A stretch of DNA of 33,768 bases from Chryseobacterium elymi (GTDB lineage: Bacteria > Bacteroidota > Bacteroidia > Flavobacteriales > Weeksellaceae). Position numbers and translations under genes: made by a program. Below the pieces are notes generated by a model that was given only the letters and a program-made list of their open reading frames with translations, searched no databases and was not told where the DNA came from. Of the stretch, positions 14,764 to 22,716 are shown piece after piece; the stretch's first letter is position 1, and the number at the start of each line of letters is the position of its first letter. Location of the stretch: positions 1 to 33,768 of the forward strand of contig NZ_QNUH01000028.1 of the NCBI RefSeq assembly GCF_003385495.1, read 5' to 3'.

Positions 14764-15843
14764 TTATCGATCAATCATGATACTATTTTGTACTTCAATA
14801 GATTCTTCGTGTATCGCTTTGAAAACTTTCTCAATAAATTCCTGAGACATGCCGGTTTCCCTAGCCTTTTGTGTAGCATATTCTGTAATCACTTTCCATC
14901 TTTCAGGCTGGAAGATCGCAATATCATTTTCCTTTTTAAGTTTACCTATCTTTTCGGAGATCTTCATTCTTTGGGAAAGAAGCTCGATTAGCTGAAAGTC
15001 GAGGTCAGAGATCAACGTTCTGTGTCTTCCCATCTCATTATCGAAGCCTGCAATGCCTGAATTTCTTACTTTTAAGTTTCCGATCAGCTCTGCCAGTACT
15101 TCAGGAGTGATCTGCTGTGAAGCATCACTCCACGCTTCATCCGGATTGCTGTGGGTTTCAATAATTGCTCCCTGGTATCCTACGTTGAATGCTTCCTGCG
15201 TAATATCTGCAAGGCCTGTTCTGTTTCCGCAAATGTGGGAAGGATCAATCAGCATTGGAATATTCGGGAACTGGCTTTTAAAATCAAGAGCAATCTGCCA
15301 GTTCGGATTATTTCTGTATTTTGTTTTCTGGTAGGTGGAAAATCCTCTGTGAATCACTCCAAGATTTTTAATATCCTGTCCTAAAAGTCTTTCTAACGCA
15401 CCGATCCATAAAGCAAGATCCGGGTTTACAGGATTTTTAACAAATACGGGCTTATCAGTTCCTCTTAAAGCCATTGCAATCTCCTGAACGGTAAAAGGAT
15501 TTACCGTAGAACGTGCGCCAATCCAAAGAACATCAACATCCGCTTCTAAAGCTGCAAATACGTGGTGTGCGTTGGCTACTTCTGTTGCGGTCTTGAATCC
15601 GTATTCTTCTTTTACTTTTTTCAGCCAGTTGAGACCGATAACTCCTACTCCTTCAAAACCGTTCGGCTTGGTACGCGGTTTCCAGATTCCTGCACGGAAA
15701 ATTGGCACCTGAGCATTGGTTTCTCTTATCCTTCTAGCAGTTTCAAGCATCTGAGCTTCACTTTCTGCACTGCATGGTCCCGCGATCATTAATGGCTGCG
15801 AAAGCTCGTTGATCCACTCGTTTTTTACATCTTTTAAATTCAT
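14764..15843 (-). CDS. Bifunctional DAHP synthase / chorismate mutase
   Basis: This 359-residue protein joins two steps of aromatic amino acid synthesis. The N-terminal domain (about 1-265) is a DAHP synthase of the small KDO8P-synthase-like type (MIAGPCSAESEAQ, FRAGIWKPRTKPNGFEG, DVLWIGARSTVNPF, VFVKNPVNPD, LIDPSHICGNR, IIETHSNPDEAWSDASQQ). The C-terminal domain (about 268-359) is an AroQ-type chorismate mutase (RTLISDLDFQLIELLSQRMK, KIGKLKK, ERWKVI). In related proteins the mutase domain supports feedback control. Upstream lies a leader peptide rich in Phe and Tyr, so this gene is probably controlled by aromatic amino acid supply. Confidence 0.95.
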   Translation of the reverse strand: MNLKDVKNEWINELSQPLMIAGPCSAESEAQMLETARRIRETNAQVPIFRAGIWKPRTKPNGFEGVGVIGLNWLKKVKEEYGFKTATEVANAHHVFAALEADVDVLWIGARSTVNPFTVQEIAMALRGTDKPVFVKNPVNPDLALWIGALERLLGQDIKNLGVIHRGFSTYQKTKYRNNPNWQIALDFKSQFPNIPMLIDPSHICGNRTGLADITQEAFNVGYQGAIIETHSNPDEAWSDASQQITPEVLAELIGNLKVRNSGIAGFDNEMGRHRTLISDLDFQLIELLSQRMKISEKIGKLKKENDIAIFQPERWKVITEYATQKARETGMSQEFIEKVFKAIHEESIEVQNSIMIDR

Positions 15844-15886
15844 ATTTTAAATTTATTGTTTTTATTTTTCTTGAATTAACAGCAAT

Positions 15887-16098
15887 AGTCCTTTGATTAT
15901 AAAATTTATTTTTATAATTCTTTTCAAAAAATGCCGTTCAAAGTTTTTTAAAGGAATCAGGAAAATAAAAGGACTTTAATCCTCCTGTATTTTTTGGAAA
16001 GAAATTCAGTTAGTAATACCAGTAAAATCGATAATACGTTCTGAAATTTCTATAATAGAAAGCAGAAAAACTAAAATAACCGCTAAAGAAATTAGCGG
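15887..16098 (-). promoter_or_regulatory. Candidate attenuator region of the DAHP synthase leader
   Basis: A 7-bp hairpin, CCGCTAA/TTAGCGG (16080-16098), lies inside the leader reading frame over its Phe-Phe codons and is followed by a T-rich tract. After the leader stop, a purine tract AGGAGGA (15980-15986) can pair with nearby TCCT stretches. AGTCCTTT (15968-15975) is complementary to AAAGGACT (15887-15894) close to the gene. These are mutually exclusive pairings of the type used in attenuation. No classic GC-rich terminator was found after the leader stop, so the mechanism is uncertain. Confidence 0.4.
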
Positions 16099-16138
16099 GT
16101 ACAAAATGAGACAGATATGGGATGAGTAATTTTTCCAC
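16010..16138 (-). CDS. Aromatic-rich leader peptide of the DAHP synthase gene
   Basis: This is a 42-codon frame starting with GTG at 16138 and ending with TAA at 16010, 166 bases before the DAHP synthase ATG. Of 42 residues 18 are aromatic (8 Phe, 9 Tyr, 1 Trp), and 16 of these fall in the last 26, ending YYRFYWYY. Ribosome stalling at such codons when Phe/Tyr run short is the classical attenuation signal. A well-placed promoter is about 80-110 bases before it. The local sequence is T-rich, which favours TTT/TAT codons by chance, but TTC, TAC and TGG also occur. No upstream ATG exists in the frame. Confidence 0.65.
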   Translation of the reverse strand: MEKLLIPYLSHFVPANFFSGYFSFSAFYYRNFRTYYRFYWYY

Positions 16139-16220
16139 TTTGGGTCTGAAGCTTCTGTTGTCTAGTTTTTTAAATCTGATTTGTTTTTGTCAAAAACTTA
16201 TTTTTTACAAAAATCTTTGA

Positions 16221-16249
16221 CAAAGATATAAAAAAACTCAATCTAACAA
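16221..16249 (-). promoter_or_regulatory. Promoter of the leader-DAHP synthase transcript
   Basis: On the minus strand TTG (complement of 16247-16249), 18 bases, TATCTTTG (complement of 16221-16228) is a full match to the Bacteroidetes TTG/TAnnTTTG promoter. It lies just after the dnaX tau stop and sets a leader RNA of roughly 370 bases before the DAHP synthase ATG. Confidence 0.7.
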
Positions 16250-16274
16250 AAAAAAACTGCGATAAATACAAAAT

Positions 16275-16901
16275 TTATGTCAAATCAAATTTCATTAAAT
16301 CATCAAGGTCTTTTAAGAGTGGATTTTTTTCGATAAATTTTTCGAAAATTTTTCTTTTGGTCACCACTTCAATTTTGAGACTGTCAAAATCCCGCTGGTA
16401 ATCTATTTCAATAGCATGGTTGTGCACCTTGGTTTTGAAATGGTTGAAAAATTCTCCTGCAATCTTATCGAATTCAACTTTGGCAGAATCGGATGGATAT
16501 AGAACTTTGATGGTATTTTCCCCTGCCTTGATCAGCTTGAATGTTTTTACAGCGTTAAAAATAAAGCTGTTTCTTTTCTGAAGCTGTTTGAGCATGAGGT
16601 TCCATTCCATCTGCAGATCTGTATCTGTAAAATGGTTTTGGGGAAGATGTTCTGTTTTTACGGCTACAGCTTCTTCTTTCTCTGCTTTTTCTTCTTTATT
16701 GAGGAAAGAGTTAATACTGAAGCCAGATGAAATACCCTGTTTTGATAAAGGTTTGGTTGTTTTTAGTCTGGTTTCCTGAACAGTTTCAGGTTGTTGAGCC
16801 GGTTTTTCTGCTAGAGGTTCTTTTTGCTCTGGAGCTTTTACCGGGATCTTCACTTCCTGTTTCTCATTGAGAAACGGAGCCAGGATTAAGAACTTTTTTT
16901 T
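16275..16901 (-). CDS. dnaX: Tau-specific C-terminal extension of dnaX (reached by frameshift)
   Basis: This frame is shifted by -1 relative to the gamma frame and is open from the A10 run at 16894-16903 to 16275. It encodes a charged linker (many Glu, Lys, Pro, Gln) and a C-terminal folded region (about the last 110 residues: MEWNLMLKQLQKRNSFIFNA...HAIEIDYQRDFDS) that resembles the polymerase-binding tail of tau. A slip of -1 on the A-run yields one protein of about 565 residues, the normal size for DnaX in this group. There is an internal ATG at 16853 but no sign that it is used alone. If the real template had one more A, the two frames would be one gene. Confidence 0.75.
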   Translation of the reverse strand, partial: KKKFLILAPFLNEKQEVKIPVKAPEQKEPLAEKPAQQPETVQETRLKTTKPLSKQGISSGFSINSFLNKEEKAEKEEAVAVKTEHLPQNHFTDTDLQMEWNLMLKQLQKRNSFIFNAVKTFKLIKAGENTIKVLYPSDSAKVEFDKIAGEFFNHFKTKVHNHAIEIDYQRDFDSLKIEVVTKRKIFEKFIEKNPLLKDLDDLMKFDLT

Positions 16902-16903
16902 TT
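16852..16903 (-). other. dnaX slip site: A10 run with downstream hairpin
   Basis: On the minus strand ten A residues (complement of 16894-16903) follow ACT; in the gamma frame AGT TCT TAA comes next. Eight bases after the run a lower stem TCCT/AGGA can close around a perfect 7-bp hairpin, GTTTCTC/GAGAAAC (16859-16875). A slippery A-run, an immediate stop and a downstream stem are the parts of a dnaX frameshift (ribosomal as in Escherichia coli, or transcriptional slippage as in Thermus). Confidence 0.6.
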
Positions 16904-17971
16904 AGTATCACCTAAATTGGCTGTCAGGGAAGACAGCTGCATCAGTGCAATTTCTACTGTAAGTCTTGGGTTTTTGGAGTTTTTATAATTAATATCCGCG
17001 TGGTTGCAGATCTCGACGGCGTCGATGAGCTGCTGAGCATTCCATTTCTGGCTCTGCTCTACGAATTTCACCTTAGTCCTCTCCCCGACCTCAATAAGTT
17101 CTATTGTTCTGGCATTCTGAGCCATCATGAGATCTCTGAAGTGGTTTCCCAACCCTGCAATGAATATATGGGGATCGAAACCTTTTTTTACAATTTCGTT
17201 GAAAGCGAAAAGTGTTTCGGGAATTTTGTTTTCCTTGGCCAGGTCCACTATATTGAGGTACTGATCATAATCAAGGATATTGAGTACTTCGGCAGCTTTG
17301 GCCAGTGTGATGTTCTTCTGGGAAAATGTGGAAAGCCTGTCGAAGATAGAAAGCGCATCTCTTAAGGCACCATCGGCTTTTTGGGCAATGAGATACAGAG
17401 CATCATCTTCATATTGGATATTTTCCTTTTGAGCGATGTTTCTTAGATGTCCCTGAATATCTTCAATGGTAATTCTCTTGAAGTCGTAGATCTGGCAACG
17501 CGACAAAATGGTAGGAATTATTTTGTGCTTTTCTGTGGTCGCCAAAATAAAAATAGCGTGTGCGGGTGGTTCTTCAAGAGTTTTAAGGAAGGCATTAAAA
17601 GCTGCAGAAGACAGCATATGCACCTCATCGATAATATAGACTTTATATTTACCTACCTGAGGCGCAAAGCGGACCTGGTCTATCAGTTCCCTGATATCAT
17701 CCACAGAATTGTTGGATGCCGCATCTAATTCATAGATGTTATACGCGAAGCCATCTTCTGAAACTGAACCATCCTTTTCATTAATCTTTCTGGCCAGAAT
17801 TCTGGCACATGTGGTTTTGCCCACACCCCTCGGACCGCAGAAAAGTAAGGCCTGAGCCAACTGATTTTCTCCAATGGCATGTTCTAAAGTATCTGTAATA
17901 TGGGATTGCCCTACTACAGTGTCAAACTGCTGGGGGCGGTATTTTCTTGCAGATACGATAAAATTTTCCAT
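16886..17971 (-). CDS. dnaX: DNA polymerase III gamma/tau subunit, gamma frame
   Basis: This 361-residue product of the zero frame is the clamp-loader ATPase. Walker A is GPRGVGKTT (about 45-53), Walker B IIDEVHML, sensor 1 TTEKHKIIPTILSRCQ (SRC motif). The zinc-binding cysteine cluster usual between Walker A and B in E. coli is missing and the segment is short, as I recall for Flavobacteriia. Domain III ends near residue 350, and translation stops just after the Lys codons of the A10 run. This corresponds to the short gamma form; a -1 slip gives tau. Clamp loading and coupling of the replisome are the expected roles. Confidence 0.93.
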   Translation of the reverse strand: MENFIVSARKYRPQQFDTVVGQSHITDTLEHAIGENQLAQALLFCGPRGVGKTTCARILARKINEKDGSVSEDGFAYNIYELDAASNNSVDDIRELIDQVRFAPQVGKYKVYIIDEVHMLSSAAFNAFLKTLEEPPAHAIFILATTEKHKIIPTILSRCQIYDFKRITIEDIQGHLRNIAQKENIQYEDDALYLIAQKADGALRDALSIFDRLSTFSQKNITLAKAAEVLNILDYDQYLNIVDLAKENKIPETLFAFNEIVKKGFDPHIFIAGLGNHFRDLMMAQNARTIELIEVGERTKVKFVEQSQKWNAQQLIDAVEICNHADINYKNSKNPRLTVEIALMQLSSLTANLGDTKKKSS

Positions 17972-18069
17972 TGGTCAAAAATAAGAAATATAGTTTTAAT
18001 CTGAAAATTAAAAGTTTTCAAATTATCAACAAAAATTTATTTTCGGAAAAATTGGAAAACTTTTAATCA

Positions 18070-18702
18070 TTATTTTTTCATTTGGTAAGCAAATTCTATT
18101 ATATCAACAATAGCTTTTTCTATTTCGGACCTTCCTGCATCTGTCTTCATATCCAGTCCACAAAATTCACTGGCATTATATGCAGGATACAGGTTCAGAT
18201 AATAAGCTCCTGAAACAATCAAAGCAATAATTGCTCTAAATCTTTGCGCATCTTCTCCAAAATAAGGATCTGTAACATTTCCGAATAAATCTGCGCCTAC
18301 AGCTTCTCTTTGCTCTACGAGTTTTCTAAGTATAGGTTTGCTTTCAGAAAGTTCCCAAAGGATAATTTTTTGGAGTTCTTTGTTTTTCTTCAGACTTTCA
18401 AACTGCATCAGAATTCCTTGGGTTAAAGCGTCTTTACCTTTCCCAATCTGTACTTCTTCTTCTATATTTGGGCTGAATTTACTCCAATAATCCTGAGATT
18501 TTATATATTCGTCAATAAGTTTATCTGTGCTACCGAAGTATTCATAGATAAGCTTCTTGTCAAAACCGGCTACTGCTGCAATCTTACTTACTTTCAGACC
18601 TGAGTAACCTTTTACTCTGAGAATTTTACCAACTGCTGCGAGCAGTTTTTGCTTTGTTTTTTCTTTGTCCCTAATGGGGCCTTGCACTACTTTTCTGGGC
18701 AT
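18070..18702 (-). CDS. TetR/AcrR family regulator
   Basis: This 210-residue protein has an N-terminal TetR helix-turn-helix (about 12-60: KTKQKLLAAVGKILRVKGYSG, VSKIAAVAGFDKKLIYEYFGSTDKLI). A mainly helical ligand domain follows with no recognisable ligand. It starts six bases after the stop of the PLP enzyme gene, so both are on one transcript and the regulator may sense or control lipid synthesis; that is an inference. Confidence 0.88.
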   Translation of the reverse strand: MPRKVVQGPIRDKEKTKQKLLAAVGKILRVKGYSGLKVSKIAAVAGFDKKLIYEYFGSTDKLIDEYIKSQDYWSKFSPNIEEEVQIGKGKDALTQGILMQFESLKKNKELQKIILWELSESKPILRKLVEQREAVGADLFGNVTDPYFGEDAQRFRAIIALIVSGAYYLNLYPAYNASEFCGLDMKTDAGRSEIEKAIVDIIEFAYQMKK

Positions 18703-18708
18703 AATTTA

Positions 18709-19965
18709 TTATTTTTTTGCAATATGCAATTTTTTATTAATATCATCAAATACATTCAGTGTTTTATCAAGATGCTCTTTTTCATGTCTTGCTGTCACAC
18801 TCATTCTGATGCGCGCGTCTTTTCTTGCTACTGCCGGGTACATAATGGGGTTTGTGTACACTCCTTTTTCAATCAATATTCTGCCAATATCCCACATTTT
18901 ATTCTGATCTCCAATTTTTACAGGAATAATTGCTGAACAGGTAATACCGGTATCCAAACCCAGATCGTCCAGACCTTTTTTGAAATAGTTGATATTATTC
19001 CAAAGTCTTTCTCTCCAGATCGGTTCTTCATCAATTAAATCTATAGCTTTAACAATCCCTGCTGAGGAAGGCGGCGCTGTTGCTGAGAAAATCTGTTGTC
19101 GAGACTGGAATTTAAGGAATGATGCTATTTTTTTATTAGTAATAACAAATCCACCTAAATTGCCAAAAGTTTTGCTGAATGTGCCTGTAATGAAATCTAC
19201 TTTATCCAGTAAACCTGCCTGCTCAAGGGTTCCTCTTCCGGTTTCTCCCAATATCCCAACACCATGCACATCATCTACCATGACATAAGCATTATACTTT
19301 TTTGCCAGATCATATATCTCATTAATGCGTGAAGTGTCACCATCCTGAGAATATACTCCATCTACAACAACAAGTTTCGTACGGTACGTATTTTCAGATA
19401 TCTTCAAAATGTGTTCCAAAGCTTCCAAATTATTATGTGGAAATGTTTTTTTATTTGTAAAAGCGCATCCTTCATGTACGCTGGCATGCACTGCCATGTC
19501 CAAAATAGCGATATCTTCTTTCTGCATCAGAATCTGCAAGGTAGCACTATTAGCAGTGTATCCGGTAGTAAATATTACGGCTTCATCCTCATCTCTCCCA
19601 AAAAAACCTGCAATTTTTCTTTCTAAAGCATAGTGGTAATCAAAATACCCGCCAATAAGCGGTGTAGCTCCTGTTCCTGTTCCATATTTGGCAATTCCTT
19701 CTATAGCTGCTTCCTTTACTTTTGGATGCTGTGTAAATCCCAGATAATCGCTGGAAACAAAACTTACATATTCCTTATTCTGGTTTGCAATATTTATATT
19801 TAATGTTGCATTGGTTCCAGTTGTATTTTTCAATCTGTAATTCATATGTCCTCTGGATTTCATATGATCCAGGAATTGATAAAAATAATCTGCTCTTTGA
19901 GCAATATCATATTCAGGGATATTCTCAAAATCTTTAAATGTTGCTGTTGTAAAATCAATAGTCAT
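18709..19965 (-). CDS. Alpha-oxoamine synthase family PLP enzyme (serine or cysteate acyltransferase type)
   Basis: This 418-residue protein condenses an amino acid with an acyl thioester, releasing CO2. Motifs: SSDYLGFTQHP, GTGTGATPLIGGYFDYHYALE, the PLP-stacking His in AVHASVHEGCAF (H160), DDVHGVGILG (D231/D232, H234), and the PLP lysine K265 in TGTFSKTFGNLGG. The N-terminal extension (about 1-65, DYFYQFLDHMKSRGHMNYR) is typical of serine palmitoyltransferase-like Bacteroidetes enzymes rather than BioF. In Chryseobacterium a homologue (SulA) makes the 3-ketocapnine precursor of sulfonolipids from cysteate, so cysteate acyltransferase, serine palmitoyltransferase and glycine C-acetyltransferase are the choices. 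I favour the lipid enzymes. Confidence 0.78.
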   Translation of the reverse strand: MTIDFTTATFKDFENIPEYDIAQRADYFYQFLDHMKSRGHMNYRLKNTTGTNATLNINIANQNKEYVSFVSSDYLGFTQHPKVKEAAIEGIAKYGTGTGATPLIGGYFDYHYALERKIAGFFGRDEDEAVIFTTGYTANSATLQILMQKEDIAILDMAVHASVHEGCAFTNKKTFPHNNLEALEHILKISENTYRTKLVVVDGVYSQDGDTSRINEIYDLAKKYNAYVMVDDVHGVGILGETGRGTLEQAGLLDKVDFITGTFSKTFGNLGGFVITNKKIASFLKFQSRQQIFSATAPPSSAGIVKAIDLIDEEPIWRERLWNNINYFKKGLDDLGLDTGITCSAIIPVKIGDQNKMWDIGRILIEKGVYTNPIMYPAVARKDARIRMSVTARHEKEHLDKTLNVFDDINKKLHIAKK

Positions 19966-20356
19966 CCTTAATGTTGTTAGTTGTTAATATTAGTTGTTTA
20001 AAGAAACAAATATATGATTATTTAAAGCCCGTAAATCCATCTATTATATTAAATATTACGCATCATATAACACATTCTGCGTTATGATCTGATAATCAAA
20101 ATATTTCATATTTCAATTCATTTATTCATGCTTAAACAGTCAATATTTTTTTAATGAAACTAAATTTAACAAAAAAAATACAACAATAAATCACTATTAC
20201 TAAATTAATCATAAAAAAAGACAATTGATTTCACAATTATCTCATTTCTACAATATTATTTGTTTTTAGAATAAAAAACTCTTAAAATTTCTAAGTTATC
20301 GCGAGACTTTCGACCCCTTTTTTTCTTTTTACTACACATAAATTTCAAGCTCAAGT
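19966..20356. promoter_or_regulatory. Gene-free stretch with promoter of the acyltransferase operon
   Basis: A TATATTTG box on the minus strand (complement of 20007-20014) lies about 42 bases before the ATG at 19965 and is a good -7 match; the -33 position has only a weak TTA. The remaining sequence up to 20356 is strongly AT-rich and shows no gene or hairpin I can support. Confidence 0.45.
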
Positions 20357-20716
20357 TTATGAATTCAATCTGCTGATCTTTCTAAATTGTCCCGGTGTAA
20401 TTGCAGTCATCTTTTTAAAGAACTTGGAAAAATTGGATGGGTCATAGGTAAACAGTCTTGCAATTTCCGCAATAGACTGATCAGAGTTTTTTATCATAAC
20501 CTTGGCTTCGTTAATGATCTTTTCATCATAGAAAAAGCATGGATGCTGCCCTTTTTCTTTTTTTATAGTATCCGTGAGGTGCTGATGGGAAACAGCAAGC
20601 TGGCCGGCAATTTCATTGAGCTCCATAAATTCCGGAACAGCTCCGGTAATTACATCCTGAATATGCTTTTCAAGAAAATCAAAATATTGCCTGGTGATCT
20701 CTTCGCTTCTTTTCAT
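20357..20716 (-). CDS. Small AraC-type DNA-binding protein
   Basis: This 119-residue protein is essentially one AraC-family double helix-turn-helix domain: NEIAGQLAVSHQHLTDTIKKEKGQHP for the first unit, SIAEIARLFTYDPSNFSKFFKKMTAITPGQFRK for the second. The N-terminal effector domain of full AraC proteins is absent. It probably regulates a nearby gene; none can be named. Its ATG at 20716 is 106 bases after the stop of the minus-strand LuxR gene. Confidence 0.82.
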   Translation of the reverse strand: MKRSEEITRQYFDFLEKHIQDVITGAVPEFMELNEIAGQLAVSHQHLTDTIKKEKGQHPCFFYDEKIINEAKVMIKNSDQSIAEIARLFTYDPSNFSKFFKKMTAITPGQFRKISRLNS

Positions 20717-20822
20717 TTGTTATCATCATTTGTTTACAATAAAATTTTATCTATAAAATTAAAGATAAGAATAAAAAAAACATGGTGAACTTTTCGGAGT
20801 TTACCCTATAAACGAACTCCCG

Positions 20823-21566
20823 TTAATAAAAGCTGTCTTTAAATGCCTGTACAGAATTTTTCACTTTCAGCTTTTCAAGAATATTCTGGCGATGCCTGCT
20901 TACTGTATTGATGCTTATGGACAGAAAGCCTGCTATTTCTTTACTGGCATAGCCTTCGCCTACATATTTTAAAACTTCCAGCTCTCTTTTTGAAAGAATA
21001 TTCTGGTAATTCAGTTTATCTTTTACAATAATTTCACCTTTAGCTGTATTAATGATCATAAAACCGGAAACCGGAAGCTGCGTCTGATCCAGCGCAATAT
21101 GATAAAGACAAAATGCAAATCTCAGCTTTCCGTTATCGGGAGAATAAATATAGAACATCCGGTGCTTTACAAGCCTATACTCATCATCTTTATCTTTCAT
21201 CCTGATTTTTGAAAGAACAGAATAGTCTGCCCGAAGCTCTGGATCCATAGCATCCATCATTTCATAAAACCGCAGTTCATGAATATATTTTTTGAGCCTG
21301 TCATCCGGATGTATCTTTTTAATGATCTCTTCTTCCCAGATAGAATTGATCTCTGACGGGTTTTCCTCCATACTTAAACCCAATTCCCATGCAGCTTTAG
21401 ATTTATACACATAACTTTTATCTGCCTGCATGTCGCTCAAAACAGCTATGGCACCTTCCATCCGGGAATACATTGATGCTCTCTGTTTATATTCTTCTAT
21501 GTCAAGCCTGCATTTTTGAGATGACCTATCCAAAAGCCGGCTGTTCAGTTTTTCTATGATTTCCAT
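20823..21566 (-). CDS. LuxR-type regulator with PAS-like sensor domain
   Basis: This 247-residue protein has a PAS-like N-terminal part (about 35-170: VLSDMQADKSYVYKSKAAWELGL, IKKIHPDDRL, EYRLVKHRMFYIYSPDNGKLRFAFCLYHI) and a C-terminal LuxR/GerE helix-turn-helix (about 185-247: LSKRELEVLKYVGEGYASKE then IAGFLSISINTVSRHRQNI). No receiver domain is present. Chryseobacterium genomes hold many such PAS-LuxR proteins. It is transcribed away from the DUF1349 gene. Confidence 0.86.
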   Translation of the reverse strand: MEIIEKLNSRLLDRSSQKCRLDIEEYKQRASMYSRMEGAIAVLSDMQADKSYVYKSKAAWELGLSMEENPSEINSIWEEEIIKKIHPDDRLKKYIHELRFYEMMDAMDPELRADYSVLSKIRMKDKDDEYRLVKHRMFYIYSPDNGKLRFAFCLYHIALDQTQLPVSGFMIINTAKGEIIVKDKLNYQNILSKRELEVLKYVGEGYASKEIAGFLSISINTVSRHRQNILEKLKVKNSVQAFKDSFY

Positions 21567-21585
21567 AAATGGTTATTTATCAGTA

Positions 21586-21616
21586 TTGATGAAATGTGGG
21601 TATAGTTATACTTTTG
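21586..21616 (+). promoter_or_regulatory. Promoter of the DUF1349 gene
   Basis: TTG (21586-21588), 20 bases, TACTTTTG (21609-21616) matches the Bacteroidetes promoter consensus. It is 32 bases before the ATG at 21649, in the divergent gap with the PAS-LuxR regulator, whose own start is at 21566. Confidence 0.6.
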
Positions 21617-21648
21617 CTAAAATAATAATTTACACGCAGCTAAAGAGA

Positions 21649-22296
21649 ATGAAGAGATTGATATTAAGTTTTTGCACTGTTGTTATGGTCCAGAAAACAT
21701 TTGCACAGACTCTAGAAAAGATGAACTGGTTTAATGAGCCTGAAAAATGGGAAATTAAAAACAACAGCCTGTTAATGAAGGTTACGCCGCAAAGTGATTA
21801 TTGGAGGATTTCCCACTATGGATTTACAGTAGATGATGCTCCTTTTTATTATACAACCTATGGCGGAGAATTTGAAGCAAAGGTAAAGATCAGCGGAAAC
21901 TATAAGGCAAGATTCGACCAAACAGGACTGATGCTAAGGACTGATAAAGAGAATTACATAAAAGCCGGCATTGAATTCGTAGATGGTAAATACAATCTCA
22001 GTACTGTAGTTACGCATGGAACAAGCGACTGGAGTGTTATTACACTGAACACCACTCCTTCCGCAGTCTGGATAAAAGCCATAAGAAGACTGGATGCTGT
22101 AGAAATATTTTATTCTTTTGATGACAAGAATTATACAATGATGCGCAATGCGTACTTACAGGACAATACTCCTGTAATGGTGGGCTTAATGGCTGCCTGT
22201 CCGGATGGAAACGGCTTCACTGCAGCCTTTGAAAACTTCACGGTAAAACACCTTCCTGACCAGCGCAGGCTGAAATGGCTTGAGAACAACAAATAG
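21649..22296 (+). CDS. Secreted DUF1349 (concanavalin-like) protein
   Basis: This 215-residue protein has a signal peptide (MKRLILSFCTVVMVQKTFAQ), which sets the ATG at 21649; the open frame reaches back to 21556 without purpose. The mature part is a DUF1349 jelly-roll: WFNEPEKWEI, TPQSDYWRISHYGF, GGEFEAKVKISG, FDQTGLMLRTDKENYIKAGIE, WIKAIRRLDAVEIFYSFD, VGLMAACPDGNGF. Such proteins (YesU-like) are taken to bind or act on carbohydrates, but activity is mostly untested. It is divergent from the PAS-LuxR regulator, a likely controller. Confidence 0.88.
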   Translation: MKRLILSFCTVVMVQKTFAQTLEKMNWFNEPEKWEIKNNSLLMKVTPQSDYWRISHYGFTVDDAPFYYTTYGGEFEAKVKISGNYKARFDQTGLMLRTDKENYIKAGIEFVDGKYNLSTVVTHGTSDWSVITLNTTPSAVWIKAIRRLDAVEIFYSFDDKNYTMMRNAYLQDNTPVMVGLMAACPDGNGFTAAFENFTVKHLPDQRRLKWLENNK

Positions 22297-22333
22297 CGAT
22301 TGAATTTTATTCAATATACAGTCAATTTTATTC

Positions 22334-22359
22334 GCCTCCCTTTTTCGGGGAGGCTTTTT
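22334..22359 (+). terminator. Intrinsic terminator of the DUF1349 gene
   Basis: The stem GCCTCCC/GGGAGGC (22334-22340 with 22348-22354) is followed by a T5 tract, 37 bases after the stop codon. Confidence 0.9.
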
Positions 22360-22716
22360 GTTTTAAATTTTCTTCCGAGCAGCATTAAGATTTAAAAAAA
22401 ACATAATAATTTTTTCAAAAAAGGATACTATTTCACTGATTGAAGATAAAAAAATATAAAATCATGCTCAATGTGTCTGGTTATTAGATAAAATTCATAT
22501 CAAATATATCTCATTATAGTAATTTATCTTCATAAAATTACTAATTTTACACCCCAAATATAGCTTGTTTAACAGCAAGATATCAAACGCAAACATATTA
22601 ATGAAAAAAAATGCATTCAGTATTCCCAACACTTAAAAAACTTCGGCTTGTTTAATGACTATTATTAATAAATTTCCGCCCTAATCAAGCGGAGAGCATA
22701 GATCATTTATGTATTT
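22360..22716. other. Gene-free stretch with a very short frame MLNVSGY
   Basis: The stretch is AT-rich. An eight-codon frame (ATG 22464 to TAG 22487) ends GGT TAT TAG and reads MLNVSGY, faintly like the nine-codon frames at 10274 and 13110. Here there is neither a recognised promoter nor a terminator. The repeated word GCTTGTTTAA occurs at about 22563 and 22647. Nothing else is supported. Confidence 0.25.

Noticed and set aside
15980..15986. AGGAGGA as a Shine-Dalgarno site for a gene after the leader
   Set aside because: No start codon lies within 15 bases downstream on the minus strand, and Shine-Dalgarno use is rare in this phylum; it is better seen as a pairing segment.
20796..20820. Terminator of the PAS-LuxR gene
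   Set aside because: The stem GGAGTT/AACTCC has a 13-base loop and no immediate T-run on the minus strand, so it is too weak to call.
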